A DNA stretch of 64,000 bases, from NCBI RefSeq assembly GCF_033807575.1, contig NC_084719.1:2232001-2296000 (forward strand). The letters run 5' to 3'. The position numbers and the translations under genes were made by a program. This document shows positions 1-9,672 of the stretch, one piece after another. A model generated the notes under the pieces. The model was not told the DNA's origin. It ran no database searches and saw nothing but the letters and a program-made list of their open reading frames with translations. This DNA is from Cydia pomonella (Eukaryota > Arthropoda > Insecta > Lepidoptera > Tortricidae). Every line of letters begins with the position of its first letter. The stretch's first letter is position 1.

Positions 1-177
1 AAATGAATTCTCGTCCCTAAATAATTCTAGTCTCGTAACGAAGGTAAGATAAAAAACTAAACAAATTTGGATTATTCATTGGGATAACATCTTTAACAAG
101 TCTGAAAAAAATCAGAACTACAGGATTTGACACAAAAGAACCCCATTACAAAATGCGACAGAGTTACTGGATTAAAT

Positions 178-306
178 GGTAAATATCAAATGATATTTCG
201 TTGATCAGTTTGGGAAAATACATTGGTACGAGCCGGGGTTTGAAACTTTGAACCCGCGACCTCTGGATTACAAGTCCCACGCTCTTACCGCTAGGCCATC
301 AGCGCT
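178..306 (-). mobile_element. SINE fragment with degenerate tRNA-like head
   Basis: On the minus strand this reads as a tRNA-derived SINE promoter region: a box-B-like GGTTCAAA-type segment (interrupted here by a short duplication, 'tttgaaactttgaaccc') beside the 'cgctcttaccgctaggcca' D-arm region. The neighbouring 'aaatatcaaatgatatttcg' is also present in the fuller copy at 7.1-7.4 kb. It is a fragment and has no coding content. It lies in the intron upstream of the first visible Hrb27C exon. Confidence 0.7.
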
Positions 307-642
307 GCAATAAAAGCATTGAAAATAAAAATTATATTAAAAATCAAATTATGTACTTGGCAAAGAAAAACTAGCTGCATGATAATCTCAGCGCTCTTAA
401 AACTTTTGCTATTAGCTTAAGACTTGCTGTGCGTTTAATTTTGCAAGCTGAAGTTTGAAACGGTTATTACTGCAAGCGTGTGAGCTTGTTCCAGCTTCAA
501 AGGGGTATAGTTAAATCAAAAGAATTGCTTATACAATACAAGATAGTTTAACTATGTTGTAGTTAGGCTGGCTAAATCTATAACGAGCGATGATAGTCGG
601 TTTGTATGGTAATTATATTAAAATGTATCCATTTCCATCTTA
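307..642. other. Unassigned AT-rich intron DNA
   Basis: No exon, RNA gene or recognised repeat is seen. This is most likely intron of the Hrb27C-type gene whose exons begin at 4967. Confidence 0.5.
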
Positions 643-1325
643 AGGGCCCATTTAGACGGCGCACGAACTCTCATACCATTTTAGTTACATTGCGGACTAT
701 TGAGGTTACATCCAATTCGCCGACCGATCAAATACCGTAATGTAATGAAACTCGCGTGCGAACTGGCATGTGAGTTCTCGCATCGTGTAAATGAGCCCTT
801 ATACGGCGTGCGAACTGGTATGTGAGTTCTCGTATCGTGTAAATGAGCCCTTATACGGCGTGCGAACTGGTATGCGAGTTCTCCCATCGTCTAAATGAGC
901 CCTTATACGGCGTGCAAACTGGCATGTGAGTTCTCGCATCGTCTTAATGAGCCCTTATACGGCGTGCGAACTGCCATGTGAGTTCTCGCGTCGTCTTAAT
1001 GAGCCCTTATACGGCGTGCGAACTGGCATGTGAGTTCTCGCATCATCTTAATGAGCCCTTATACGGCGTGCGAACTCACATGTGAGTTCTCGCATCGTCT
1101 AAATGAGCCCTTATACGGCGTGCGAACTGCCATGTGAGTTCTCGCGTCGTCTTAATGAGCCCTTATACGGCGTGCGAACTGGCATGTGAGTTCTCGCATC
1201 ATCTTAATGAGCCCTTATACGGCGTGCGAACTCACATGTGAGTTCTCGCATCGTCTAAATGAGCCCTTATACGGCGTGCGAACTGGCATGTGAGTTTAGT
1301 TACATTGCGGACTATACAGGTTACA
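643..1325. repeat. 52-bp minisatellite grown inside a MITE
   Basis: Units with the core 'gagcccttatacggcgtgcg' start at 793, 845, 897, 949, 1001, 1053, 1105, 1157, 1209 and 1261, a constant 52-bp spacing with small differences between units. The left part (643-800) looks like a complete small TIR element, beginning 'gggcccatttagacggc' and ending in the near reverse complement. The phrase 'tttagttacattgcgg' occurs at both outer edges (about 680 and 1294), as if the array expanded within the element. Open frames here are repeat artefacts. Confidence 0.85.
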
Positions 1326-1904
1326 TACAAATATTTAATTACTTGTTTAAAAAAAATGCTTATCTACTCTTCATTAGACAAATTCATGTTGAATTTATAA
1401 GAATATTGACATCTTCGATTCCTGACACAAAAAACGCATTCAATTAATTAGCAAGTAAAATGGGTACCAATTAATTACCCAATGTATATTTGCATACGCT
1501 AGAAATAAACAATCATAGTTATTTTCCATTGTAAAACAAGCGATAAGGAAATATGTCTGTCGCAGTAATCGTGCAGTTCGTTACCTGATTCCGAATTGTG
1601 TTGTCTAGACGCTAATATATGCTAGCTTTCTCTCGCATTACAATATAATTACTTTTAGCTTGTGGTGTTGCACAATTTTGTGTTCATGTCAATTGCCTTG
1701 GCCCTTATTTGTGATATTTTCAGTCAAAAGGCACATTCTACATTACATTGTCTGATGTCGATGGGAATGATTTATTATTCCAACGAATTATAAAGAGTAG
1801 TCTGACCTTTGCAGGCGTGTAAGTAATGAGGTCATCGCACGGATCCAATACTTTTTATGACTCAGTATCTTTTACTTTCATGGTTCTTCTCCTTCCCATG
1901 CAAT
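1326..1904. other. Unassigned AT-rich intron DNA
   Basis: No gene, RNA or recognised repeat is seen. Confidence 0.5.
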
Positions 1905-3255
1905 TAAAAAAAGCGGCCAAGTGCGAGTCGGACTCGCGCATGAAGGGTTCCGTACCATTTAAGACGTATTAAAAAAAAATCTACTTGCTAGATCTTGTTC
2001 AACATTTTACCACTTTGGACACACATTTTACCACTTTGGAACTGTCTCTCGCGCAAACTATTCAGTTTAGAAAAAAATAATGTTAGGAACCTAAATATCA
2101 TTTTTGAAGACCTATCCATAGATACCCCACACGTATGGGTTTGATGAAAAAATTTTTTTTTTAATTTATTGGCGGTTTTAAAATAAACTATTCACTAGAT
2201 CTCGTTCAAACCAATTTTCGGTGGAAGTTTGCATGGTAATGTATATCATATATTTTTTTTTAGATTTTTCATTCTGTTATTTTAGAAGTTACAGGGGGGG
2301 GGGGGACACACATTTTTTCACTTTGGAAGTGTCTCTCGCGCAAACTATTCAGTTTAGAAAAAAATGATATTAGAAACCTAAATATCATTTTTGAAGACCT
2401 ATCCATAGATACCCCACACGTATGGGTTTGATGAAAAAAATTTTTTTTTAAAATTTTTATGACGTATTAAAAAAAAAACTACTTACTAGATCTCGTTCGA
2501 ACCAATTTTCGGTGGAAGTTTGCATGGCAATGTATATCATATATTTTTTTTAGATTTTTCATTCTGTTATTTTAGAAGTTACAGGGGGGGGGACACACAT
2601 TTTTTTACTTTGGAAGTGTCTCTCGCGCAAACTATTCAGTTTAGAAAAAAATGATATTAGAAACCTAAATATCATTTTTGAAGACCTATCCATAGATACC
2701 CCACACGTATGGGTTTGATGAAAAAAATTTTTTTTTTTAATTTTTATGACGTATTAAAAAAAAACTACTTACTAGATCTCGTTCGAACCAATTTTCGGTG
2801 GAAGTTTGCATGGCAATGTATATCATATATTTTTTTTAGATTTTTCATTCTGTTATTTTAGAAGTTACGGGGGGGGGGGGGGGACACACTTTTTACCACT
2901 TTGGAAGTGTCTCTCGCGCAAACTTTTCAGTTTAGAAAAAAATGATATTAGAAACCTCAATATCATTTTTAAAGACCTATCCATAGATACCCCACACGTA
3001 TGAGTTTGATGAAAAAAGATTTTTTGAGTTTCAGTTCTAAGTATGGGGAACCCCCAAAATTTATTGTTTTTTTTTCTATTTTTGTGTGAACATCATAATG
3101 CGGTTCATAGAATACATCTACTTACCAAGTTTGAACAGTATAGCTTTTATAGTTTCGGAAAAAAGTGGCTGTGACAGAATCGGACAGACAGACGGACATG
3201 ACGAATCTATAAGGGTTCCGTTTTTTGCCATTTGGCTACGGAACCCTAAAAAGCC
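1905..3255 (+). mobile_element. Dispersed 'gcggccaagtgcgagtcgg' element, internally expanded
   Basis: The left end is 'gcggccaagtgcgagtcgga', containing the short palindrome cgagtcggactcg, then 'gggttccgtacc'. The right end is 'gctacggaaccctaaaaa', so the ends carry a short inverted repeat (gggttccg/cggaaccc). Other copies of the same layout lie at 33844, 53003 and 55311. This copy is longer because an inner module of about 285-290 bp, starting near 2195, 2488 and 2770, is repeated in tandem; each module carries a poly-G run of variable length. No transposase is present, so it is non-autonomous. Reading frames through it have no coding character. Confidence 0.8.
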
Positions 3256-3970
3256 TCTGAATCACTTTTTTTTCAAATTGCTGTGTATGTAATGCAAGTA
3301 TATAAGTTTATAAAAAAGACAGACAAGACTATTAACATTCTTTTCCGAATAACTCTTTAATTATGCCCTAGTTTAATACTGTCAATACTGATCTATGGCG
3401 AATTAACTATATGGCTATTTAGTTTTTTGTCGCATAAGCCAGCGGACCTGTGTACTCAATCGGAACCGCTTATTAATCAGTGTACCTGTTATTATTAATT
3501 GCTTTTACATCACGTACCGAAACTATCATTAAATAGAAACGCGAAGTAAGCAAGTAGTTATTCTATGATGACGTTTGAAAAATATTTCTCTATTGATTAG
3601 GTATTAAGCCGGATTCATATTTGTGTCGTGTTGTCTGCCACCATATTAAATGAATGAAACCGATTGCCGTTCTGATGCATCGCGACAGACAAATGAGAAT
3701 TCGGCTTTAGTGGTTAGTGGTTAACAATTTTTACAGTTGAAACAACTTGTAAAATAGGGCAACTTTCATTGGAACCGCATTTATTGTTTAGGGACTACGA
3801 TTCCACCAGAGATTGCGAGTGCGTAGCGAGAGATGTTTGTTAAGAACCAATGGAATATGTCCATTAGAGCTGCGCAGAGCGACGATAGGCAAATCAAGAA
3901 GTGGTTCTATTGATTCCTGACAAACACACCTCGCACACAGCCTTAGTATCGGCCTTAGTATTCTAGCTTT
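3256..3970. other. Unassigned intron DNA
   Basis: No exon or recognised repeat is seen. Short open frames on the minus strand have no recognisable product. Confidence 0.4.
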
Positions 3971-4101
3971 CCACATCCAGGCAGTGCCCGAAGGTGAATG
4001 TCGCCGTTGGTACGTTCAGATGTTTGTGGTACATTAATGCAAATTAGCATATACTTCGTGTTCCTTTGAACTCGAAAGTCTACAAGGTTTGCTACATCAT
4101 T
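3971..4101 (+). repeat. 125-bp dispersed repeat, copy 1
   Basis: It begins 'ccacatccaggcagtgcc' and continues to 'gtctacaaggtttgctaca'. Close copies occur at 5335-5466 and 7434-7560. All three are in introns of the same gene and in the same orientation. It has no coding content and no obvious terminal inverted repeats. Confidence 0.75.
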
Positions 4102-4760
4102 TTTAAAGGTTTAATAATAACATATTTCACTTCGGCGGCTCGCCTACTAAATAAAATTAGACTGCAATTATTGTACCCGGCACAGACAGTCAATGTTCGT
4201 ATGTGCGTATTCGCAATGAAATTTGTTACAATTTTACACTTATACACATTGCAAAATTACTTACAATTTATATAGTTAGCACTTTCATCAACTGGTTGGT
4301 TTCATATTCGAGTTAATGAGGGGTATATTCCGAGATCTCTGGGGCGTACCAGGGTAAACAATGCAAATAAGATAATTTGCCCCCTCGAATAATTACACCC
4401 GAATGAGTGATAACTTCCTTTCAAAAATGACAGTACTTAATGTTACAACATAGGACAGTCTACTAGCAATCGGTTGCATTGCATTAATGACTAGATCGTC
4501 GTCAAAACGTGTTCACGAAGGCTCTACCCTCTACCCCTTTCTTCGGCCGCCATTTAGACTCGGACATAGCAGGCGGCTTAGCGGCAGTAGCAGGGAAGGA
4601 ACTTTGGGGGGTCAACGTACTTTTATGTGACGTCCGCGTCTCCGGTGACGTAGGGCGTAGTAGGCCGGGGCGCCGGTCAATCGGCGCCTGATCCGCAATC
4701 GCCTACGTATCCAAAATCGCGCATTAAAAATCGCCGATGGATTCATTCCGCGCAACGCTT
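4102..4760. other. Unassigned intron DNA with a GC-richer block
   Basis: Bases 4540-4720 are richer in GC than their surroundings, with an open frame on the plus strand, but I see no recognisable peptide or splice pattern. Confidence 0.35.
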
Positions 4761-4900
4761 ACCCCCTTATTCATAAACGTGTACTAAAGTTACGATGTCG
4801 CTAATCATCGTTTGTCCCTTTCCATCATACCATTACGTCGGAAAGGGACACGATGATCAGCGGCATCGTAACTTTAGTACACGTTTATGAATAAGGGGGT
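4761..4900. mobile_element. Palindromic MITE just upstream of a coding exon
   Basis: A 37-bp terminal inverted repeat (4761-4797 and 4864-4900; outer bases 'acccccttattcataaacg') surrounds a partly palindromic core that pairs tcgtttgtccctttcc with ggaaagggacacga. The outer edge is only 66 bp from the acceptor of the exon at 4967, so the element replaces most of the usual upstream splice context. No transposase is present. Confidence 0.85.
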
Positions 4901-4966
4901 TAGTGTCGTCGATCAGTCCGGGCGTCGGAGTACCCGGACGCGCGTGTTGAGGTCGGTACGTTGCAG

Positions 4967-5175
4967 GTGGAGATCAAGCGCGCGGAGCCGCGCGACGGGT
5001 CGGGCAAGCTGGGCTCGGGCGGCATGGGCGGCGGCATGAGCGCGCCCGGCGACGCGCCCGCCGGCCAGTGGGGGCCGCCCGCCGCCGCGCCCATCAACAT
5101 GATCCAGGGCCACAACGGCCAGATGGGCGGCCCGCCCATCAACATGCCCATGGCCGGGCCCAACATCATGCAGGG
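4967..5175 (+). CDS. Hrb27C: Hrb27C/DAZAP1-type hnRNP, exon 1 in window (end of RRM2 and linker)
   Basis: The exon follows a 'ttgcag' acceptor and ends before 'gtgagt'. It runs 69 codons plus two bases. It opens with VEIKRAEPRDGSGK, the last beta strand of the second RRM and the start of the linker in the DAZAP1/Hrb27C (hrp48) family. It continues with QWGPP, INMIQGHNGQMGGPP and NMPMAGPNIMQG, matching the Drosophila Hrb27C linker composition and order. Known family role: an hnRNP that binds mRNA through two RRMs and acts in splicing, localisation and translational control (for example oskar and gurken mRNAs in Drosophila). The RRM1 and RRM2 bodies are not in this window, so the model is 5'-partial. 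Phase is 0 at the start and 2 at the end, which matches the next exon. Confidence 0.92.
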
Positions 5176-5630
5176 GTGAGTCCGACGGACTAGATGTCAC
5201 GTCATATGTCAACTAATTTTGTTACAAGATGAAATGGGAAATTTTTCAAAATAGAATCTTAACTCCTGTGAATTATTTTAGAATATTCTAAAAAAAATCC
5301 TAATTTTCTCATCTTTTAATTTTATTATCCCTATCCACATCCAGGCAGTGCCTAAAGGCTGATATTGCCGTTGGCACGTTCAGATGTTTGTGGGACATTA
5401 ATGCAAATTAGCATATACTTCGTGTTCCTTTGAACTCGAAAGTCTACAAGGTTTGCTACACATTTTTCAATAAACGCAGCCGGCACAGTCGTCAGGGATT
5501 AAATAACTCGAGTACGTAATGCGAACGAGTCGTCGCGCGGGGCGACTCACTTTGCGAAGGGGCGTAGCCAAGCTTCTAGATGAAACAATGTTGTATGTGA
5601 AGAAATGAGTAATGTGGTCGTGTCGGGCAG
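5176..5630 (+). other. Short intron of Hrb27C
   Basis: A 455-bp intron, GTGAGT to 'gtcgggcag'. It contains copy 2 of the 125-bp dispersed repeat (5335-5466). Confidence 0.85.
5335..5466 (+). repeat. 125-bp dispersed repeat, copy 2
   Basis: Nearly identical to 3971-4101 over its length, in the same orientation, within the 455-bp intron between the first two visible Hrb27C exons. Confidence 0.75.
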
Positions 5631-5827
5631 GTACCAGGGCTGGGGCACGTCGCCGGGCCAGACGTCGTACGCGGGCTACGGCGCGGCGGGCGGCGCGGCC
5701 GGCCCCGGCTCCTACCAGGGCTGGGGCGCGCCGCCGCAGCAGGCCCCGCCCCACGCGCCCGCCTGGCCCGCCAACAACAACTACTCCCAGCACACGCAGC
5801 CGCCCGCGCAGGGCTACGGCAGCTACG
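5631..5827 (+). CDS. Hrb27C: Hrb27C/DAZAP1-type hnRNP, exon 2 in window (Gly/Tyr/Pro-rich tail)
   Basis: The acceptor is 'gtcgggcag' and the donor is before 'gtcagt'. The first G completes the codon left open at 5175. The product contains GYQGWGTSPGQ, AGPGSYQGWGAPP and QGYGSYG. The twofold YQGWG(T/A) motif with nearby GPGSYQGWGAPP is a hallmark of insect Hrb27C, which makes this the most secure identification in the window. The low-complexity Q/G/Y/P tail is expected to be disordered and to mediate protein-protein and RNP contacts (family knowledge). The exon ends in phase 1, which the exon at 9235 accepts. Confidence 0.93.
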
Positions 5828-5850
5828 GTCAGTACACACGCCCACCCTGA

Positions 5851-6429
5851 TACAGGGTGGACAAATAAGAATGATACACTTTGTTTTTAAATTTTAATTA
5901 CATTAAGTGAAAATTGTATTAAATATTTTTTCATAAATATATTATTCAGGGTTGGCAATTGTATACGGAAGACAATTTCTGCCAAATGTCTACCACTAGC
6001 AGCAAGCAATTTTATCTCAAATGTTTCTGTTGTTTAAAACACGTTGTTTGCTTGATTAATTTTGAAAAAAAGTGACAGTGATTGGCACTCAAATTCCCCA
6101 AATTTTGCAGCTCTTGACTTATTTCTGTGGGGCTATCTAAAATTACGTGTCTATGCTAACGAGCTGATGAAATTTAAACAGTTAAAACCGACTATTCGAC
6201 ACAAATGTACTAAGATAATGCCAAAAATGTGCGAATAGATGCTGAACATTGGGATGATAAGGGCTTACATTTGCCTGCTGTTAGAGGTGGACATATGTCA
6301 GACATTATGTTTCGCATGAATTTGCCAACCCTGAAGAATATATTTTGAAAACAATACTTAATAATTTTTGAACTTAATACAGTTAAAATTTAAAAACAAA
6401 ATGTATACTTCTTATTTGGCCACCCTGTA
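5851..6429 (+). mobile_element. Degenerate Tc1/mariner-type transposon
   Basis: Terminal inverted repeats of about 55 bp start 'tacagggtggacaaataag' on the left and end 'cttatttggccaccctgta' on the right. Between about 6112 and 6315 the plus strand encodes a C-terminal transposase remnant, LDLFLWGYLKLRVYANELM and onward, with a stop inside. The (L)DxFLWGYLK(x)xVYAN phrase is typical of the end of the IS630/Tc1-mariner catalytic domain. The rest of the transposase is missing. The left end is 23 bp beyond the exon 2 donor, in intron 2. Confidence 0.8.
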
Positions 6430-6590
6430 CAACTGCGTCACGCACGCAGGGAGAGCGGCCTGCGGATCCTCATGGTTGATGACCTCGTTAGACAGGTACA
6501 CGGTTTCGTACTCGTAGCAAATGCAGCAGTCGGGGCCGGAGGCGGTGCTGCCTGTCTCGGTGCGTCGACCTGACGGACGCGTCTGCTGCT
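6430..6590 (-). other. Orphan GC-rich open segment with RING-like CxxC-YE start
   Basis: Within AT-rich intron DNA, the minus strand here stays open through a GC-rich stretch reading TETGSTASGPDCCICYEYE and then VYLSNEVINHEDPQAALP. The C-x2-C-Y-E segment preceded by a Ser/Thr/Gly-rich stretch resembles the start of the RING finger of Neuralized-type E3 ligases, but the remaining Cys/His ligands are absent and no neighbouring exon continues it. An AG acceptor (gagcagcagcag) sits upstream near 6592. It could be an isolated exon, a captured gene fragment or chance. Confidence 0.25.
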
Positions 6591-7099
6591 GCTCCAGTAC
6601 GTGACGTAGTATTATGAGCGACGTGAGAGTGAGAGCGATTTACGAATGGCGTGCTAGCGGCGCATTCGACAGATCTCGACGCCTGCGGCAGACACTTGCA
6701 ACACCAACGTATCCGCTGAGCATCACCTACATTTAACGTTTTTGGCGTCAACGCTGGTACTAATTACAACAAATAAAATCAACGGTTCGGTAGTGCTTTC
6801 ACAATCACGATTACCGGAGCACGTCAAATGGTGAAGAATCACGATAGCTTTACTGGGCGTAACCACGAATCTCACTAAAGGTAAGCTAGTAACTGGTATT
6901 GCTGTTCGATTAAGCCACAGCAATGTAGACACTGCGAGATAAAGCCAGGATAACCATCAGCTGACCGCGCGCCCGCTAGGCTACTTACAAAAATAAACGA
7001 GTTACTAGTTTCACTTTTCGATCTCATGAAATTCTAATTTAAAATAGTTACACTCACTGCGAATTATCCGTAGTTAATAATAATAATATAATAATAATT
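6591..7099. other. Unassigned intron DNA
   Basis: No recognisable exon or repeat is seen apart from a short ATA/ATT-rich run near 7080. Confidence 0.4.
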
Positions 7100-7399
7100 C
7101 AGCCTATATACGTCCCACTGCTGGGCACAGGCCTCCTCTCATGCGCGAGAGGGCTCGGGCTATAGTCCCCACGCTAGCCCAATGCGGTTTGGGGACTTCA
7201 CATACACCTTTGAATTTCTTCGCAGATGTATATTATGCAGGTTTCCTCACGATGTTTTCCTTCACCGAAAAGCTAGTGGTAAATATCAAATGATATTTCG
7301 TACATAAGTTCCGAAAAACTCATTGGAACGAGCCAGGATTTGAACCCACGACCTCCGGATTGAAAGTCGGACGTCATATCCACTCGGCCACCACCGCTT
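7100..7399 (-). mobile_element. Lepidopteran tRNA-derived SINE, near full length
   Basis: The minus strand begins with the tRNA-like head (reverse complement of 'ggatttgaacccacgacc', a box B, beside the D-arm-like region at the right edge). It then runs through 'gatatttcgtacataagttc', 'cctcacgatgttttccttca' and 'cacaggcctcctctcatgcg', a body repeated widely in moth and butterfly genomes. It lies in Hrb27C intron 2. The fragment at 178-306 is a relative. Confidence 0.85.
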
Positions 7400-7433
7400 A
7401 TCTATCCGTAGTTAGACATTAATAATAATTAGG

Positions 7434-7560
7434 CCACATCCAGGCAGAGCCGCGCCTAAATCGCCGTCGGAACGTTCAGATGCTTGTGGGAAAGCAATGC
7501 AAAATGCATATGCTTTTTGTTCCACTGAATTAAAAGTCTTAAAAGGTTTACGACAGAATA
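7434..7560 (+). repeat. 125-bp dispersed repeat, copy 3
   Basis: A more diverged copy of the repeat at 3971 and 5335, starting 'ccacatccaggcagagcc'. Confidence 0.6.
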
Positions 7561-7778
7561 ATACGCGTAGTTAGAAGGCTAAGTCCAGAGTTTTACGCTC
7601 GAGTGGAACCCGCAGGCTATTTCTATTTGTATACGCTTCGTGTTCATCAGTGAAGTATTCCAATGGCTTATTACACGGGTGAATGCCAAGCGGATATGAA
7701 TGGGAATCAAACCGTGCGCGAGATAGTAGGTGCATATCTCCGCTTATGTGAGACATACGCTTCTCATCTAAGTTTTTT

Positions 7779-7842
7779 ATACTACGTCGGTGGCAAACAA
7801 GCATACGGCCCGCCTGATGGTAAGCAGTCTCCGTAGCCTATG
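7779..7842 (-). mobile_element. Retroposon 3' end fragment
   Basis: Contains 'ggcaaacaagcatacggccc' followed by 'gatggtaagcagtct', the reverse complement of the poly(A)-ended tail seen complete at 62810-63085. Confidence 0.65.
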
Positions 7843-9234
7843 TATGTATGTATGTATGTGTATTTATATCCAGATACAAACATGTTAGTTCGATGGTCGT
7901 AATTTGCCTAACCGATCTGCTGTTTTAGTACAAAATAAGAATTAGCTATTAAAAAGGCCAATCAGACTCATTTAGCATCGGAGTTACACTTGGGTACAAG
8001 TATGTCCCAATAGTGACATGTTAGTAGAATGTGGAGAAGTTGATGTCGATCAAGGGGAGGGGCACATGATTAATACAGAAAGTACTCCTTGAAATTATCT
8101 ATAAATGAAATTATAAACAATGTTTAGAACAGTCGAACTGCTGAGTTATTTCGAGTTCGATGTTTTAGTCCAATTATTAAATTTAAAATGGGTCAACGAT
8201 TTAAGTCCTTGACTGTATGTTATCTCACGTATACTCCACACCTGGATAGTAACATGAAGCCTTTTAAAATTGTGGTTCAAACATTCTGCATTGAAGTAGG
8301 ACTAGCAGCGGGCTCGTGCAGCTCCTGGATTGTCACTAACTCTAACTCCACCGCCTCCGGTGAGTGTCGGTAGCGAGCGTTTGCGTTTAGAAAATAGCTC
8401 ATTGCGAGGCTTTGGTTCACCTCACTTCTGAACTAACGAGTGTTGGGTCATAACGGATATTTAGGAAGATGATAGGGCCCCAGACCAGGATTTTATTTAG
8501 TCATATGTCAGGTAAAGCATTGGTGACTGCTTTTTAGTGTAAACAGACTTAGTTTAAACGGACACATCATAGATGCTAAGAAAATCTTATATGTAAGGTT
8601 TTTTAGGCGTGTTAAATTATAATAGAGTAATTGTAAGTCGTTTGAAATTACATGTTTGGTTAAATATTGTTGTGATATAGGAGGATTAAGTCGTGTTTGA
8701 TTTATTTGATTATGATTAGTGTTTTTTACTCTTTATCAAGATATACGGCAACTTAATTCTCTTGAACTATAATTTTAGTTGTAAGTAGATCCACCCGAAT
8801 GTTAACTTTAAAGCTTTAGTTGCCTGATGGTTTAGCAAGCCTGATGCAAGAAGTATAATATTTTCGTTGAGAACAAGTTGTCATTACAGATTAGCCAGAT
8901 TATCCAGTGATCTATCAGGGTAGCATTCGAGTGTGGTCTTTGAAAATTGGCATTTTTATATAAAGTATCATTTACTTTTTTTCGCGAAACCATCAATTTT
9001 TGGGTAATTGTACTCCGAGTCACGATTGATTTAAAGATATTTTTTTCTCGGTAATAATCGAAATAATAAATACAGTTTTGTGACGCTTTTTTTACACATA
9101 ATTCGGAAGGACCGTCACAAAAAGTCGAAATAACTCAAGAGTTGTTAGTTTTTTGAGAAAAAATGACAATGGCCACTTTGGTGGAACGGACGTGACGTGC
9201 AAGTGGAGTTGGCTAAGCGGGGTGGTTGGCGCAG
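7843..9234. other. Unassigned intron 2 DNA
   Basis: AT-rich. A (tgta)n microsatellite lies near 7840-7860. No exon is convincing, including the open frame at 8188-8373, which has no recognisable peptide. Confidence 0.45.
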
Positions 9235-9401
9235 GCTCGTACGTGCCGCTGTCGGAGGGCGGCGAGATGTACGGGCGCTCGGGCGGCGGCGCCGCGCCCG
9301 CGCTCGCCGGCGCGCTGTCCTCCGCCGCCGCGCTCTCCAAGTCCTCCTCCGCCGACTACTCCTCCTACCAGCAGTACCCGCCCGCCTACCAGCAGGACCA
9401 G
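9235..9401 (+). CDS. Hrb27C: Hrb27C/DAZAP1-type hnRNP, exon 3 in window (Ala/Ser/Tyr-rich tail)
   Basis: The acceptor is 'ttggcgcag' and the donor is CAG before 'gtaccc'. The first two bases complete the Gly codon from 5827, then the frame reads SYVPLSEGGEMYGRSGGG, an Ala-rich stretch, and SADYSSYQQYPPAYQQDQ. Drosophila Hrb27C has a comparable low-complexity segment with D-M-Y-S/N motifs. The exon ends in phase 0. Without splicing the frame would stop at 9414, which supports the donor. GC content is far above that of the surrounding intron. Confidence 0.87.
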
Positions 9402-9612
9402 GTACCCCGCTGCTGACTGCACCCTGCACCCTACACCTGAACACACCGAGGAAAGGTGCCCCTAACTTTAACTTGTGGCTTACAATTAGTCGACACCCTG
9501 CCTGCGTTTTGCCTGCGAGCAGACAGACGGATTTTAAACGTGTGCAACTAACTACATGGGTCAATAAAACGCGCGGTAATATAGACTCGAAACGTCTCCA
9601 AACGCGGGACTA

Positions 9613-9672
9613 TTAACTGTCGACGGGTGGACCTTATGCCTTTTGTAATAAGGTCCACCGATAATCAGTTAA
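9613..9672. mobile_element. Small hairpin element
   Basis: 'gggtggaccttat' (9625-9637) pairs with 'ataaggtccaccg' (9648-9660) in a 13-bp arm with a short loop, with outer ttaactg/cagttaa bases. Related tails follow 'taataagg...cagttaaca' near 20860 and 22150, so it is probably a miniature transposon end. Confidence 0.5.

Noticed and set aside
4509..4691. 60-codon open frame in a GC-richer patch
   Set aside because: No match to a known family by eye and no splice sites in phase with the Hrb27C exons.
9145..9616. Long Arg-rich open frames on both strands over exon 3, and similar ones at 4900-5212, 5467-5890, 12245-12745 and 24682-24900
   Set aside because: They are shadows of the GC-rich Hrb27C exons in other frames; composition is Arg/Ala/Pro noise and only one frame at each site joins in phase with its neighbours.
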